Part shown: piece after piece, positions 8,360 through 16,052 of the stretch
Position numbering within the stretch: the stretch's first letter is position 1
Layout: every line of letters begins with the position of its first letter
Assembly (NCBI RefSeq): GCF_030733545.1
Contig: NZ_JASHIU010000007.1
Location: 101,344 to 165,343 of the forward strand
Source: Oceanicaulis sp. MMSF_3324
Lineage (GTDB): Bacteria > Pseudomonadota > Alphaproteobacteria > Caulobacterales > Maricaulaceae
Direction: 5' to 3'
Length of the DNA stretch: 64,000 bases
Position numbers and translations under genes: made by a program
The notes under the pieces: model-generated
The model's database searches: none
What the model was told of the DNA's origin: nothing
What the model saw: only the letters and a program-made list of their open reading frames with translations

Positions 8360-8944
8360 ATGCGCGATCAGGATAAGCAACACCGGCTCGAAGGGCCAGA
8401 TGCGCCAGCGACCGCTGAACTCATGCGCATCTTCGCCCGGCATGGCTTTACATCTTCTGAAGAGCCTTCGGATGTTGCAGATGCCTCCACAGTTGCAGTG
8501 ACCGCACTCGGCGGGGCGCTCGCATCGTCCGATATCGTCTTGGATTGTCAGGCGCGTACAGGACGCTGCTTCTTTATTCGTCGCAATGAGCAGGGTGAAG
8601 CCAGTGGCTTTATCGCCCTGTTGTTTCTCAATGCCCTGGGGTTTGAAGCCCTGATGTACGGGCGGCTTTCACCTGACAATCCCGACCTTGATCAACTGAC
8701 GGCGCGCGATGAACGCGCCTCCGCGATCTACGTGTGGTGCCTGGCGGGCGTCAGCGAAGCGGACAAGCGCGCGGTGGTGCGCGCTGTGACCGAAGCGCGG
8801 CGTCGGGCCTTTCCGCATGTGGCTCTGTTCGCCCGGCCGATGAGCCGGGAGGGACGCATGATGACCGCGGCGCTGGACGCGCCGTCGGCCGGTGCAGCCT
8901 GGCTGGGGTGGGTGCCCCAGGCTGCTGACAGCAACAAGTCTTAG
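8360..8944 (+). CDS. Protein of unknown function, first gene of a three-gene cluster
   Basis: I do not recognise this 194-residue soluble protein. It has no signal peptide or membrane segment. The central part alternates predicted strands and helices (GRCFFIRRNEQGEASGFIALLFLNALGFEALMYGRL is read in pieces around residues 68-105), which could be an acyltransferase-like fold, but no diagnostic motif is present. ATG 8360 follows GATGAGGGG; ATG 8348 is an alternative. The stop lies 14 bases before the GNAT gene at 8959, which in turn overlaps the isochorismatase-fold gene, so the three are probably one operon, divergent from the LysR gene. Confidence 0.7.
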   Translation: MRDQDKQHRLEGPDAPATAELMRIFARHGFTSSEEPSDVADASTVAVTALGGALASSDIVLDCQARTGRCFFIRRNEQGEASGFIALLFLNALGFEALMYGRLSPDNPDLDQLTARDERASAIYVWCLAGVSEADKRAVVRAVTEARRRAFPHVALFARPMSREGRMMTAALDAPSAGAAWLGWVPQAADSNKS

Positions 8945-8958
8945 GGTCGGAGGGGGCT

Positions 8959-9612
8959 ATGGACGGAACGCGTGTTGAAGAGTTTGAACCGCCCGTGATC
9001 ATTCGCGTGGCGCGGAACATGGACGATATGCAGCGGATCTCCGTTGTGCGCGCCCTGGTCTACATGGCCGAACAGGACTGCCCCTATGACGAAGAGTTCG
9101 ACGGCAATGATCTGGCCGGATCGACCCATCTTCTGGGTGAAGCCGGTGGGGAGCCGCTGGGCTGTCTGCGCATTCGCTGGTTCGCCGATTTCGCCAAGAT
9201 CGAGCGGGTCTGCGTGCGCAAGGGGCATCGCTCGGGCCGCGTGGCGCGTCAGATGATGACCGAGGCGATGGATCTGATCCGGCGCAAGGGCTACCGCAAA
9301 TTCGTGGGTCATGTGCAAGAGCACCTGATCCCGTACTGGAAGCGCTATGGCTTCATTCACCGCGAGCACCGGGGTGTCTTCGTATTCTCGGATAGGGCGT
9401 ATGCGGAAATGGAGGGGCGTCCCGAGCCCCACCCCAAGGCGCTTCACATTGATACCGATCCGCTCATTCTGGATCGGCCGGAAGGCGACTGGGATCGTCC
9501 CGGTCCGCTCGATAAATCAGTCAAACGCGGCGCGTCGCCGCTACAGGGGAGGGAGCCAGGACGCGGGGCGAAAGCCGCGGCTGCGCTCAAAGAGACGGAG
9601 AAAGCAAAATGA
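8959..9612 (+). CDS. GNAT-family N-acyltransferase
   Basis: A 217-residue protein. Residues about 15-140 match the GNAT acetyl-CoA-binding fold: LGCLRIRWF strand, then KIERVCVRKGHRSGRVARQMM in place of the acetyl-CoA loop (consensus Q/RxxGxG/A), and VGHVQEHLIPYWKRYGF near the end. The last 70 residues are a proline- and lysine-rich tail (EGDWDRPGPLDKS, GRGAKAAAALKETEKAK) beyond the catalytic fold. The substrate is unknown. It sits between a gene of unknown function and the isochorismatase-fold gene, whose ATG overlaps its stop (9609-9612). Confidence 0.85.
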   Translation: MDGTRVEEFEPPVIIRVARNMDDMQRISVVRALVYMAEQDCPYDEEFDGNDLAGSTHLLGEAGGEPLGCLRIRWFADFAKIERVCVRKGHRSGRVARQMMTEAMDLIRRKGYRKFVGHVQEHLIPYWKRYGFIHREHRGVFVFSDRAYAEMEGRPEPHPKALHIDTDPLILDRPEGDWDRPGPLDKSVKRGASPLQGREPGRGAKAAAALKETEKAK

Positions 9613-10193
9613 GCCTGGGGGTTCCCGTACTGGTCTGTCTGGATCTGCAAATGGAATTCGTCGCGGAAGGTCGTCCCTGGACGGACCCGCAAGGCGAGCG
9701 CATTGCTCAGGTCAGCGCATCCATCCTGTCTGAAGCCCGGGCGGCCAACTGGTCGATCGTGCACGCACAGCTGCATCCGGGTGGCCCGATCATGTCCGAC
9801 AACGGCCTGCATCAGCCGGCGCCGGGCTGCGAGCCGCGGCCGGGCGAGATCCTGCTGCGCCGCGCCGGGGTCTCCGCCTATGCGCACCCGGATCTGTCCG
9901 GCATCCTCGAAGGCGCCATGGGCGCGCCGGCCTATGTGATGGGCTTTTCCGCGCCCACATCCCTGACCGCGACCTTGTATGACGCTGAGGAGCGCATGCA
10001 CCCGCTCAACCTCATCGAAGAAGCCGTGGGCTCGGCGGAAGTCGGGGAATGGTCTGCAGATCACGCCCGTGAGCTGTGCATGGATACGGCAAGCCGGCTG
10101 AATCGCCTGGTCTCGCGCAGTGCGCTTTTCGGCGAAAAATCCCAGTATGCGCTTGGCCGCATCAATATGCTGACCCAGCCACGACTGAGCTAG
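9609..10193 (+). CDS. Isochorismatase-fold protein with altered catalytic residues
   Basis: A 194-residue cysteine-hydrolase/isochorismatase-like protein. Residues 7-14 (VLVCLDLQ) carry the conserved aspartate at Asp12, and PGEILLRRAGVSAY at 78-91 matches the second family block. The usual catalytic lysine is replaced by Arg85 in my alignment. The block GFSAPTSLTATLYDA at 112-126 corresponds to the canonical G(V/I)xTxxCVxxTxxDA, placing Ser118 where the nucleophilic cysteine should be. The fold looks intact, so this may be a pseudoenzyme or have changed chemistry. The start overlaps the GNAT stop by four bases. A terminator follows at 10220. Confidence 0.82.
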   Translation: MSLGVPVLVCLDLQMEFVAEGRPWTDPQGERIAQVSASILSEARAANWSIVHAQLHPGGPIMSDNGLHQPAPGCEPRPGEILLRRAGVSAYAHPDLSGILEGAMGAPAYVMGFSAPTSLTATLYDAEERMHPLNLIEEAVGSAEVGEWSADHARELCMDTASRLNRLVSRSALFGEKSQYALGRINMLTQPRLS

Positions 10194-10219
10194 ACTGCAG
10201 ACAGCTCTATCGTGCGGAG

Positions 10220-10255
10220 AAAGGCGAGGTCGGGGGGCCTCGCCTTTCATTTTTT
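10220..10255 (+). terminator. Rho-independent terminator
   Basis: AAAGGCGAGG at 10220-10229 pairs with CCTCGCCTTT at 10238-10247 around an eight-base loop, followed by a T tract at 10250-10255. It closes the three-gene cluster 8360-10193. Confidence 0.9.
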
Positions 10256-10335
10256 GAGACTCGCTCCGCCTCGAACGCTTGCCTTGAGACGGCCAAGCTG
10301 ATCCTCTTCGGCCAACACAAATCGGGGAGAGTGAA

Positions 10336-11385
10336 ATGCGGCGTCTTTTGATGAGCGTGTGTGCGGTGGTTCTGGCGAACGGGGCGGCCTTCGCCCAGGA
10401 CGAGTCCGAGGACTGGGCGATCGTCCTGCATGGCGGCGCCGGCGTCATTGAACGCGGCGACATGGATGCGGCCACCGAGGCCGCCTATCGTGAAGCGCTG
10501 GACGCCGCGATCCGACTGGGCGGCGACATGCTGGCTGACGGCGCTTCGGCCATGGATGTGGTGGAAGCCGTGATTCACACGCTGGAAGACGATCCCAAAT
10601 TCAATGCCGGACGCGGCGCGGTGTTCACCTCGGGCGGGCGCAATGAGCTGGATTCCTCCATCATGCGCGGCTCGGACATGCAGGCCGGGGCTGTGGCAGG
10701 GGTCACCAATGTGCGCCATCCGATCTCGCTGGCGCGCGCCGTGCTGGAGCATAGCCCGCATGTGATGCTGCAGAGCGAAGGCGCTGAACAGTTTGCGGCG
10801 GACCAGGATCTCGAGCTGGTCGACAATTCGTATTTCTTCACCGAGCGGCGCTGGGCCTCCATGGTGCGCGCGGTGCGCCGGATGGGCCTGCCGATCCCGC
10901 CGCGCCCCGAGGGCGCCCCGGAAGCCGAGCCCATTGAAGAAGGGGCGCTCGACCTGATGGAGCGCGAACACGCTTTTGGCACTGTGGGCGTTGTGGCGCG
11001 CGATGCGAGCGGGGAAATTGTCGCCGGCACCTCCACCGGCGGCACCACCGCCAAGCGCTGGGGCCGGGTGGGCGACAGCCCGATCATTGGCGCGGGCACC
11101 TACGCCACATCCCAGTGCGGCGTTTCGGCCACGGGCACGGGCGAGTACTTCATTCGTCTGAACATCGCGGCGCGCATCTGCACCTATATCGAGGGCGGCG
11201 ATACGCCGGATGCTGCGCTTGATGCCGTGATCATGGACGAGCTGACCGATATGGGCGGCGATGGCGGGGTGGTGATCCTGGCGAATGACGGCCCGCACTG
11301 GTCCTTCAACACGCCGGGCATGTATCGCGCCAGCTGGACGCCGGGTGAAGCGCCCGTGGTGTCGATCTATGGGGATGAAGAGTAG
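10336..11385 (+). CDS. iaaA: Secreted isoaspartyl peptidase/L-asparaginase (Ntn hydrolase)
   Basis: A plant-type (type 2) asparaginase that hydrolyses beta-aspartyl peptides and asparagine. The precursor of 349 residues matures by self-cleavage before the catalytic threonine, seen here as Thr216 in HAFGTVGVVARD. HGGAG at 32-36, NAGRGAVFT at 90-98 and STGG after the nucleophile are family blocks, and GAGTYATSQCGVSATGTGE matches the C-terminal subunit. A Sec signal peptide (residues 1-20, ending AAFAQ) indicates a periplasmic enzyme, unlike the cytoplasmic E. coli IaaA. The next gene begins three bases after its stop, suggesting co-expression. Confidence 0.93.
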   Translation: MRRLLMSVCAVVLANGAAFAQDESEDWAIVLHGGAGVIERGDMDAATEAAYREALDAAIRLGGDMLADGASAMDVVEAVIHTLEDDPKFNAGRGAVFTSGGRNELDSSIMRGSDMQAGAVAGVTNVRHPISLARAVLEHSPHVMLQSEGAEQFAADQDLELVDNSYFFTERRWASMVRAVRRMGLPIPPRPEGAPEAEPIEEGALDLMEREHAFGTVGVVARDASGEIVAGTSTGGTTAKRWGRVGDSPIIGAGTYATSQCGVSATGTGEYFIRLNIAARICTYIEGGDTPDAALDAVIMDELTDMGGDGGVVILANDGPHWSFNTPGMYRASWTPGEAPVVSIYGDEE

Positions 11386-11387
11386 GC

Positions 11388-11801
11388 ATGATGGCGCGGG
11401 CCGCGCTTGCCGGTCTGGTCTATTTCGCGATTGTTTTCGCCATCGGATTTGTTCTGGGCAGCATTCGCGTCCTGCTGGTCGCGCCTGTGTTGGGCGCGCT
11501 GGGCGCGGTGCTGGTCGAGCTGCCGGTTATCCTTCTGGCATGCTGGCTGGCCGCGGGCTGGCTCGCGAGATGGCTCAGCCCGCAGAGCGCTTCCGACGCG
11601 CTGATCATGGGCGCTGTCGCGTTCATGTGTCTGATGATCGCGGAATTCAGTCTTGCCGATTTGGCGTTTGATCGCAGTCTCACGGACCAGATCCGTCACT
11701 GGGCCACGCTTGAAGGCGCTTTGGGGCTGGGCGGACAGATCCTGTTTGCCATTCTGCCATGGGTGCAGGGGCGCCGAACTGCGGCGGTCAGGCCTCGATG
11801 A
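11388..11801 (+). CDS. Small multi-helix membrane protein
   Basis: A 137-residue hydrophobic protein with about four membrane segments (residues 4-24, 27-60 broken by a proline, 68-88 and 108-125). It ends in a basic tail RGRRTAAVRPR-like (QGRRTAAVRPR). I do not recognise a named family; the pattern resembles small DUF membrane proteins of alphaproteobacteria. ATG codons at 11388 and 11391 are both possible. It follows iaaA by three bases and is probably translated from the same transcript. It converges with the minus-strand gene at 11847. Confidence 0.7.
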   Translation: MMARAALAGLVYFAIVFAIGFVLGSIRVLLVAPVLGALGAVLVELPVILLACWLAAGWLARWLSPQSASDALIMGAVAFMCLMIAEFSLADLAFDRSLTDQIRHWATLEGALGLGGQILFAILPWVQGRRTAAVRPR

Positions 11802-11846
11802 CACCGCGCATGCCAGCCAGACCGTTCAACGGATAGGGCGGAGCGG

Positions 11847-12080
11847 TTAGCCGCCTCCGCCATCGCCGCCACCCCCGCCGTCCACACCATCGCCGCTACG
11901 CCCGATGGTGAGGAACACGCCGACGCCGACGAAAATCACCGCGATCGTGGTGGAGATCGGGTCGCTGATGGCTTGATGGGCGAACAAACCGGCGATCAGA
12001 GCGGCGAGAACGGCCAGTCCGGCGCGCAGCGGCAGGCTCATCTGTCTGCGCTCGTCATCGTCTTTGTCTTGATCTGTCAT
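11847..12080 (-). CDS. Small membrane protein with glycine-rich tail
   Basis: A 77-residue protein from ATG 12080 (start MTDQDKDDDERRQ), with GGGG-like ribosome binding sequence upstream; an in-frame ATG at 12149 would add 23 residues. A charged N-terminus precedes two hydrophobic segments (LRAGLAVLAALIAGLFAHQAI and STTIAVIFVGVGVFLTIG). The C-terminus is an extreme GDGVDGGGGGDGGGG tail. The function is unknown. It is divergent from hmgA, and the palindromic operator at 12166-12185 lies between them. Confidence 0.6.
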   Translation of the reverse strand: MTDQDKDDDERRQMSLPLRAGLAVLAALIAGLFAHQAISDPISTTIAVIFVGVGVFLTIGRSGDGVDGGGGGDGGGG

Positions 12081-12165
12081 GAGGCACCCCGCTCTTTGGT
12101 TCAGCCTGCCGTCCGGTTCAACGGTGTCAAGCGGATCGTCGAAACGCATCGCGGCCCTCTTTCAT

Positions 12166-12185
12166 TTAGTTTCAAATGTAACTAA
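12166..12185. promoter_or_regulatory. Palindromic operator upstream of hmgA
   Basis: TTAGTT at 12166-12171 and AACTAA at 12180-12185 are perfect inverted arms around TCAAATGT. Over the full 20 bp, eight of ten symmetric positions match. It sits 40 bp before the hmgA ATG in an otherwise GC-rich region. The size and A/T-flanked shape resemble MarR-type operators known to control homogentisate genes in proteobacteria. No MarR gene is in this window, so the regulator is presumably elsewhere. Confidence 0.65.
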
Positions 12186-12225
12186 CTTGTTCGATATATG
12201 GTTTTCGCCAGTCAGGGAGCGCCTC

Positions 12226-13362
12226 ATGGCTCGCAAATGGATTTACGCATCTCGTGTGGAAGGCAATGCCTCGCGTCAGGCTCATGCCGACATGCCCGAA
12301 GGCACCTATGAGCGGGAGATGAGCAAGGAGGGGTTCTTCGGTCCCGCCGCTTTCCTGCACCACAAGCGCCCGCCCACGAGCTGGGTGGACTTCGAAGGCC
12401 CGCTGCAGCCGCGTGCGTTTGATCTGAACAAGCTGGGCCAGGCGGAAAGCTCGCCCTGGAGCGCCGCATCGGTCCTTTACAACAACGCCACCGATATCCG
12501 GTTCTGGTCGCTGGCCGAGCCGATGACTACGCTGGCGCGCAATGCCGATGGCGACCAGCTCCTGTTCATCCATCGCGGCGCGGGCTCGCTGTTCTGCGAT
12601 TTCGGCCATCTGGAATACGAGGCGGGCGACTACATCGTCCTGCCGCGCGGGACCCTGTGGCGTCTGTCGCCGTCCGGGCCGACCCTGGTGCTGATGGTGG
12701 AAGCCACCAACACCCACTACACCCTGCCGGACAAGGGGCTGGTCGGCCCGCACGCCGTGTTCGACCCGGCCATGTTCGACGTGCCCGCCATGGATGACGC
12801 CTTCAAGGCGCAACAGGCGGACGAGGATCACGAATGGAAGGTGCTGATCAAGAAACGCGGTCAGGTCTCCACCATCACCTATCCCTATAATCCGCTGGAT
12901 GCGGTGGGCTGGCATGGCGAATTGCACCCGGTGCGCCTGAATGTGCGCCATATCCGGCCGCTGATGAGCCACCGCTACCACTTGCCGCCGAGCGCGCACA
13001 CGACCTTCCTGTCGGATCGTTTTGTGGTGTGCACCTTCGCCCCGCGTCCGTTCGAAACCGATCCGGGTGCGCTGAAGGTGCCGTTCTTCCACAATAATGA
13101 CGACTATGATGAAGTGCTGTTCTACCATGCCGGCGACTTCTTCAGCCGCGACAATATCGATGCGGGCATGATGACCTTCCACCCGGCCGGCTTCACCCAC
13201 GGCCCGCACCCCAAGGCGCTGGCCAATATGCTCGAGCAGAAGAAACCGGCGACCGACGAATACGCCGTGATGATCGACACCCGCGACCCGCTCGATGTGG
13301 GCGAGGGGGCTTCGCGCGTTGAAAATCTGGATTATGTGAACAGCTGGAAGCCAAAGGGCTGA
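12226..13362 (+). CDS. hmgA: Homogentisate 1,2-dioxygenase
   Basis: HmgA opens the aromatic ring of homogentisate with O2 to give maleylacetoacetate, in tyrosine/phenylalanine catabolism. The 378-residue cupin-fold protein keeps the non-haem iron ligands: His289 and Glu296 in FFHNNDDYDEVLF, and His325 in FTHGPHP. It is shorter than the roughly 440-residue mammalian and pseudomonad enzymes but matches the shorter bacterial form. ATG 12226 is chosen because MARKWIY starts the family homology; the frame is open upstream to 12079 without it. A sulfotransferase-like gene and fumarylacetoacetase follow on the same strand. A palindromic operator lies 40 bp upstream. Confidence 0.93.
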   Translation: MARKWIYASRVEGNASRQAHADMPEGTYEREMSKEGFFGPAAFLHHKRPPTSWVDFEGPLQPRAFDLNKLGQAESSPWSAASVLYNNATDIRFWSLAEPMTTLARNADGDQLLFIHRGAGSLFCDFGHLEYEAGDYIVLPRGTLWRLSPSGPTLVLMVEATNTHYTLPDKGLVGPHAVFDPAMFDVPAMDDAFKAQQADEDHEWKVLIKKRGQVSTITYPYNPLDAVGWHGELHPVRLNVRHIRPLMSHRYHLPPSAHTTFLSDRFVVCTFAPRPFETDPGALKVPFFHNNDDYDEVLFYHAGDFFSRDNIDAGMMTFHPAGFTHGPHPKALANMLEQKKPATDEYAVMIDTRDPLDVGEGASRVENLDYVNSWKPKG

Positions 13363-13370
13363 ACACCGGC

Positions 13371-14381
13371 ATGACGTCATCTGATGTGTATCTGGACCCG
13401 GCCTGGCGGCTCGACCGCTTTGATCAGACCGGGACCGAGGCGATCTTCATCCGCGCCGATCGCGACCGGCTGAGTGAGGCTCCGTTTCTGGATCAGAGAT
13501 GGCGTCAGCCGCATGACGAGCTGGCCGCGTTGAGCGTTCAGAACATGGTCAGCCACGCCCCAAAAAGCGCGCCGCCGGCCTTTATCTGGCACAGTGCCTT
13601 CTGTTGCTCGACACTGCTCGCTGGCGTGCTGGACCATGAGGGTGCGGCGCTGGGCGTGCGAGAGCCGGACATGTTGATGACGCTCGCCAATCTCAAACGG
13701 CAGGGGCAGGGCGTCTCGGGCGTCTTGCCCGCCGTGCTCAATTGGCTGTCTCGCGGCTATGACGCGGGTGAGCGCGCGGTAATCAAGCCGACCAATCTCG
13801 CCAACAACCTGATGAGCGATGCGATGGCGGCCAGCCCGTCCAGCAAGGCGATCCTTCTGACGTCGTCGCTTCGGGCCTTCCTTGTGTCGATCGTGAAAAA
13901 GGGCGAAGCCGGACGCGCGTTTGCACGCTTCATGTATACGGTTTTCGCCATGGATGGTCGGGCGCTTTCGATCAGCGAAATCGACCGTCTGCGATTGACC
14001 GATCTGCAAATCGCCGCCCTGGTCTGGCACATGCAGATTGCGGAAATGAACGCCCTGTCCCAAGGCGAGGGCTCTGGACGGGTGGCATGGCTCGACGGGG
14101 ACGCCTTCATCGCCAGGCCCGAGCCCGTGCTGGCCCGGGTGGCGGAGTTTCTGGAGCTCGATCTGACTGCTGCACAGATTGCACAAGCCGCCAGCGGACC
14201 CAAGATGTCCCGCAACGCCAAGGCGCCCGAGCAAGGCTTCGCCGCCGCAAGTCGTGCCGAGCAAAATGAACAGATCGCGCGGTCGCTCGGCCCTGATCTG
14301 GACCGTATCATCGAGTGGAGCTACGGGCTTCACGCCGACACCCCGTCTGACGCCCCTGTCGCGCCCGCCCTTCTGGGATGA
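13371..14381 (+). CDS. Sulfotransferase-like P-loop protein inside the homogentisate operon
   Basis: A 336-residue soluble protein. FIWHSAFCCSTLLAGVLD at 71-88 resembles the 5'-phosphosulfate-binding P-loop of sulfotransferases (consensus like GxxRSGSTLL), followed by ALGVREPDML. SSKAILLTSSLRAFLVSIVKKGE around 160-180 may be the second, 3'-phosphate-binding block. The rest lacks strong motifs, so the reaction is unknown. It starts eight bases after hmgA and ends 37 bases before fumarylacetoacetase, on the same strand, so it is probably co-transcribed with homogentisate catabolism. No sulfation step is known in that pathway. Confidence 0.75.
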   Translation: MTSSDVYLDPAWRLDRFDQTGTEAIFIRADRDRLSEAPFLDQRWRQPHDELAALSVQNMVSHAPKSAPPAFIWHSAFCCSTLLAGVLDHEGAALGVREPDMLMTLANLKRQGQGVSGVLPAVLNWLSRGYDAGERAVIKPTNLANNLMSDAMAASPSSKAILLTSSLRAFLVSIVKKGEAGRAFARFMYTVFAMDGRALSISEIDRLRLTDLQIAALVWHMQIAEMNALSQGEGSGRVAWLDGDAFIARPEPVLARVAEFLELDLTAAQIAQAASGPKMSRNAKAPEQGFAAASRAEQNEQIARSLGPDLDRIIEWSYGLHADTPSDAPVAPALLG

Positions 14382-14418
14382 CGGCGCAACAGATCACCTA
14401 CCTACAAAGGATAGAGTC

Positions 14419-15432
14419 ATGAAACTCGCGACGCTGAACAATGGAAAACGCGACGGCCGCCTGGTGGTCGTGTCCAAGGACCTCGCCTGGTGTGCGGACG
14501 CCAGTCACATCGCGCCGACCTTGCAGGCGGCGCTTGACGAGTGGGAGGACAAGGAGCCGGCCTTGCGCAGCCTCGCCGAGGAACTGGAGCGCGAAGCCAT
14601 TCCGCGCGAGCGCTTCCATGAGCGTGACGCCCTGTCTCCCCTGCCGCGGGCGTTCCAGTGGGCGGACGGGTCGGCCTATGTCAATCACGTGGAGCTGGTG
14701 CGCAAGGCGCGTGGCGCGGAATTGCCGGACAGCTTCTGGACCGACCCGCTGATGTATCAGGGCGGCTCGGACAAATTCCTGGCGCCGCGTCAGGACATTC
14801 CGCTGGGCGATGACAGCTGGGGCTGTGACTTTGAAGCCGAAGTCGCCGTGATTACAGGCGATGGTCCGGCCGGGCTGAGCGCGGATGACGCCGCCAAGGA
14901 AATCCGCCTGGTGATGCTGGTCAATGACGTGTCCTTCCGTGGTCTGATCCCCGGAGAACTGGCCAAGGGCTTTGGCTTCTTTCAGTCCAAGCCGCCGAGC
15001 GCCTTCTCTCCGGTGGCTGTCACCCCGGACGAGCTGGGGGATGCCTGGGATGGCCGCAAGGTGCACCTGCCGCTGCATTCGTGGCTGAACGGCGACAAGT
15101 TCGGCGAGCCTGAATGCGCGGTCGACATGACCTTCGACTTCGCTCAGCTGGTCGCACACGCCGCCAAGACCCGTCCGCTGTCGGCGGGCTCCATTGTCGG
15201 CTCTGGCACCATCTCCAACAAGCTTGATGACGGGCCCGGCAAGCCGGTTGCCGAAGGCGGCAAGGGCTATTCCTGCATCGCCGAGATCCGCATGATCGAA
15301 ACGATCTATGACGGCGCGGCGAAGACCCCGTTCATGACGCCGGGCGACACCGTGCGCATCGAGATGCTGGACAAGGATGGCAAGTCCATCTTCGGCGCCA
15401 TCGAACAGAAAGTGGTTCGCTACGAGGGCTAG
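14419..15432 (+). CDS. Fumarylacetoacetase (fumarylacetoacetate hydrolase family)
   Basis: This enzyme hydrolyses fumarylacetoacetate to fumarate and acetoacetate, the last step of homogentisate breakdown. The 337-residue protein has the FAH core: DFEAEVAVITG with acidic metal ligands, LVNDVSFRGL, FGFFQSKPPSAFSPVAVTPDEL and SAGSIVGSGTISN. ATG 14419 begins MKLATLNNGKRDG, the usual N-terminus, and the longer open frame upstream is not needed. It closes the hmgA unit. Maleylacetoacetate isomerase is not visible between them, so isomerisation must be encoded elsewhere. A terminator follows at 15455. Confidence 0.9.
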   Translation: MKLATLNNGKRDGRLVVVSKDLAWCADASHIAPTLQAALDEWEDKEPALRSLAEELEREAIPRERFHERDALSPLPRAFQWADGSAYVNHVELVRKARGAELPDSFWTDPLMYQGGSDKFLAPRQDIPLGDDSWGCDFEAEVAVITGDGPAGLSADDAAKEIRLVMLVNDVSFRGLIPGELAKGFGFFQSKPPSAFSPVAVTPDELGDAWDGRKVHLPLHSWLNGDKFGEPECAVDMTFDFAQLVAHAAKTRPLSAGSIVGSGTISNKLDDGPGKPVAEGGKGYSCIAEIRMIETIYDGAAKTPFMTPGDTVRIEMLDKDGKSIFGAIEQKVVRYEG

Positions 15433-15454
15433 CCTTCATACTGGTTCGACAAGC

Positions 15455-15488
15455 AAACGCCCGGATGTTTCATCCGGGCGTTTGTTTT
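15455..15488. terminator. Terminator after the homogentisate operon
   Basis: AAACGCCCGGAT at 15455-15466 pairs perfectly with ATCCGGGCGTTT at 15472-15483 around a five-base loop, then GTTTT. The A- and T-rich ends suit both this operon and the converging hspQ gene. Confidence 0.9.
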
Positions 15489-15508
15489 GGCGGCTCAGGC
15501 GAGAGCGC

Positions 15509-15838
15509 TCAGTTCGTGGAGAAGCCGCCCGTCTTCAACGTGTAGCGCTTGCCGTCAAAGCCTTCGAAGATCTCGATCGTGTCGGGATGACCTACTGCGC
15601 CGTTCTCCGCGTCTGGTAGAAGATTGCCTTCGGAGACATAGGCTTCGTAATGGCCGTCCTCGTTTTCCGCGAGCAGGTGGTAGAAGGGCTGGTCCTTTTC
15701 CGGTCGCAGGGATTCTGGAATGGACAGCCACCATTCCTCGGTGTTCGCAAACACCGGATCCACGTCAAAGATCACTCCCCGGAACGGGAAGAGCCTGTGG
15801 CGCACCACATCACCAATTGTGAACTTGGCCTCACGCAA
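15509..15838 (-). CDS. hspQ: Heat shock protein HspQ, TTG start
   Basis: A 109-residue HspQ/YccV-like protein. In E. coli HspQ binds hemimethylated DNA and acts as a specificity factor for Lon. The whole family domain is visible: KFTIGDVVRHRLFPFRGVIF, PEWWLS-type block (NTEEWWLSIPESLRP), QPFYHLLAENEDGHYEAYVSEGNL and a C-terminal FEGFDGKRY. The best start is TTG at 15838-15836, six bases after AGGAGG (15850-15845 on the minus strand), and homology begins at the next residues (REAKF). The frame stays open to 16054, but those extra 72 residues do not resemble the family. It is divergent from ppx/gppA. Confidence 0.88.
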   Translation of the reverse strand: MREAKFTIGDVVRHRLFPFRGVIFDVDPVFANTEEWWLSIPESLRPEKDQPFYHLLAENEDGHYEAYVSEGNLLPDAENGAVGHPDTIEIFEGFDGKRYTLKTGGFSTN

Positions 15839-16052
15839 GGCGGACCTCCTGTTTTCGGGACCGTCAATGTAGTAGCCAGCGCATGCAATTCCAGTGCCTG
15901 ACACTGTCACAACCGGGTTCTGCGCTTTCACAAGCGTGAAAGGCGAGCTATCCTTAACGTCAAACTGAAGGATCGCCCGCCACTTGCGTGTTGGCCGTCG
16001 CCGGATCCCGGCGCGCTGCATGCGTTTCGCGGGCGCGATGAGGACGAACACC

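Noticed and set aside
12172..13380. Long minus-strand frame opposite hmgA
   Set aside because: Shadow of hmgA; the plus-strand product has all iron ligands.
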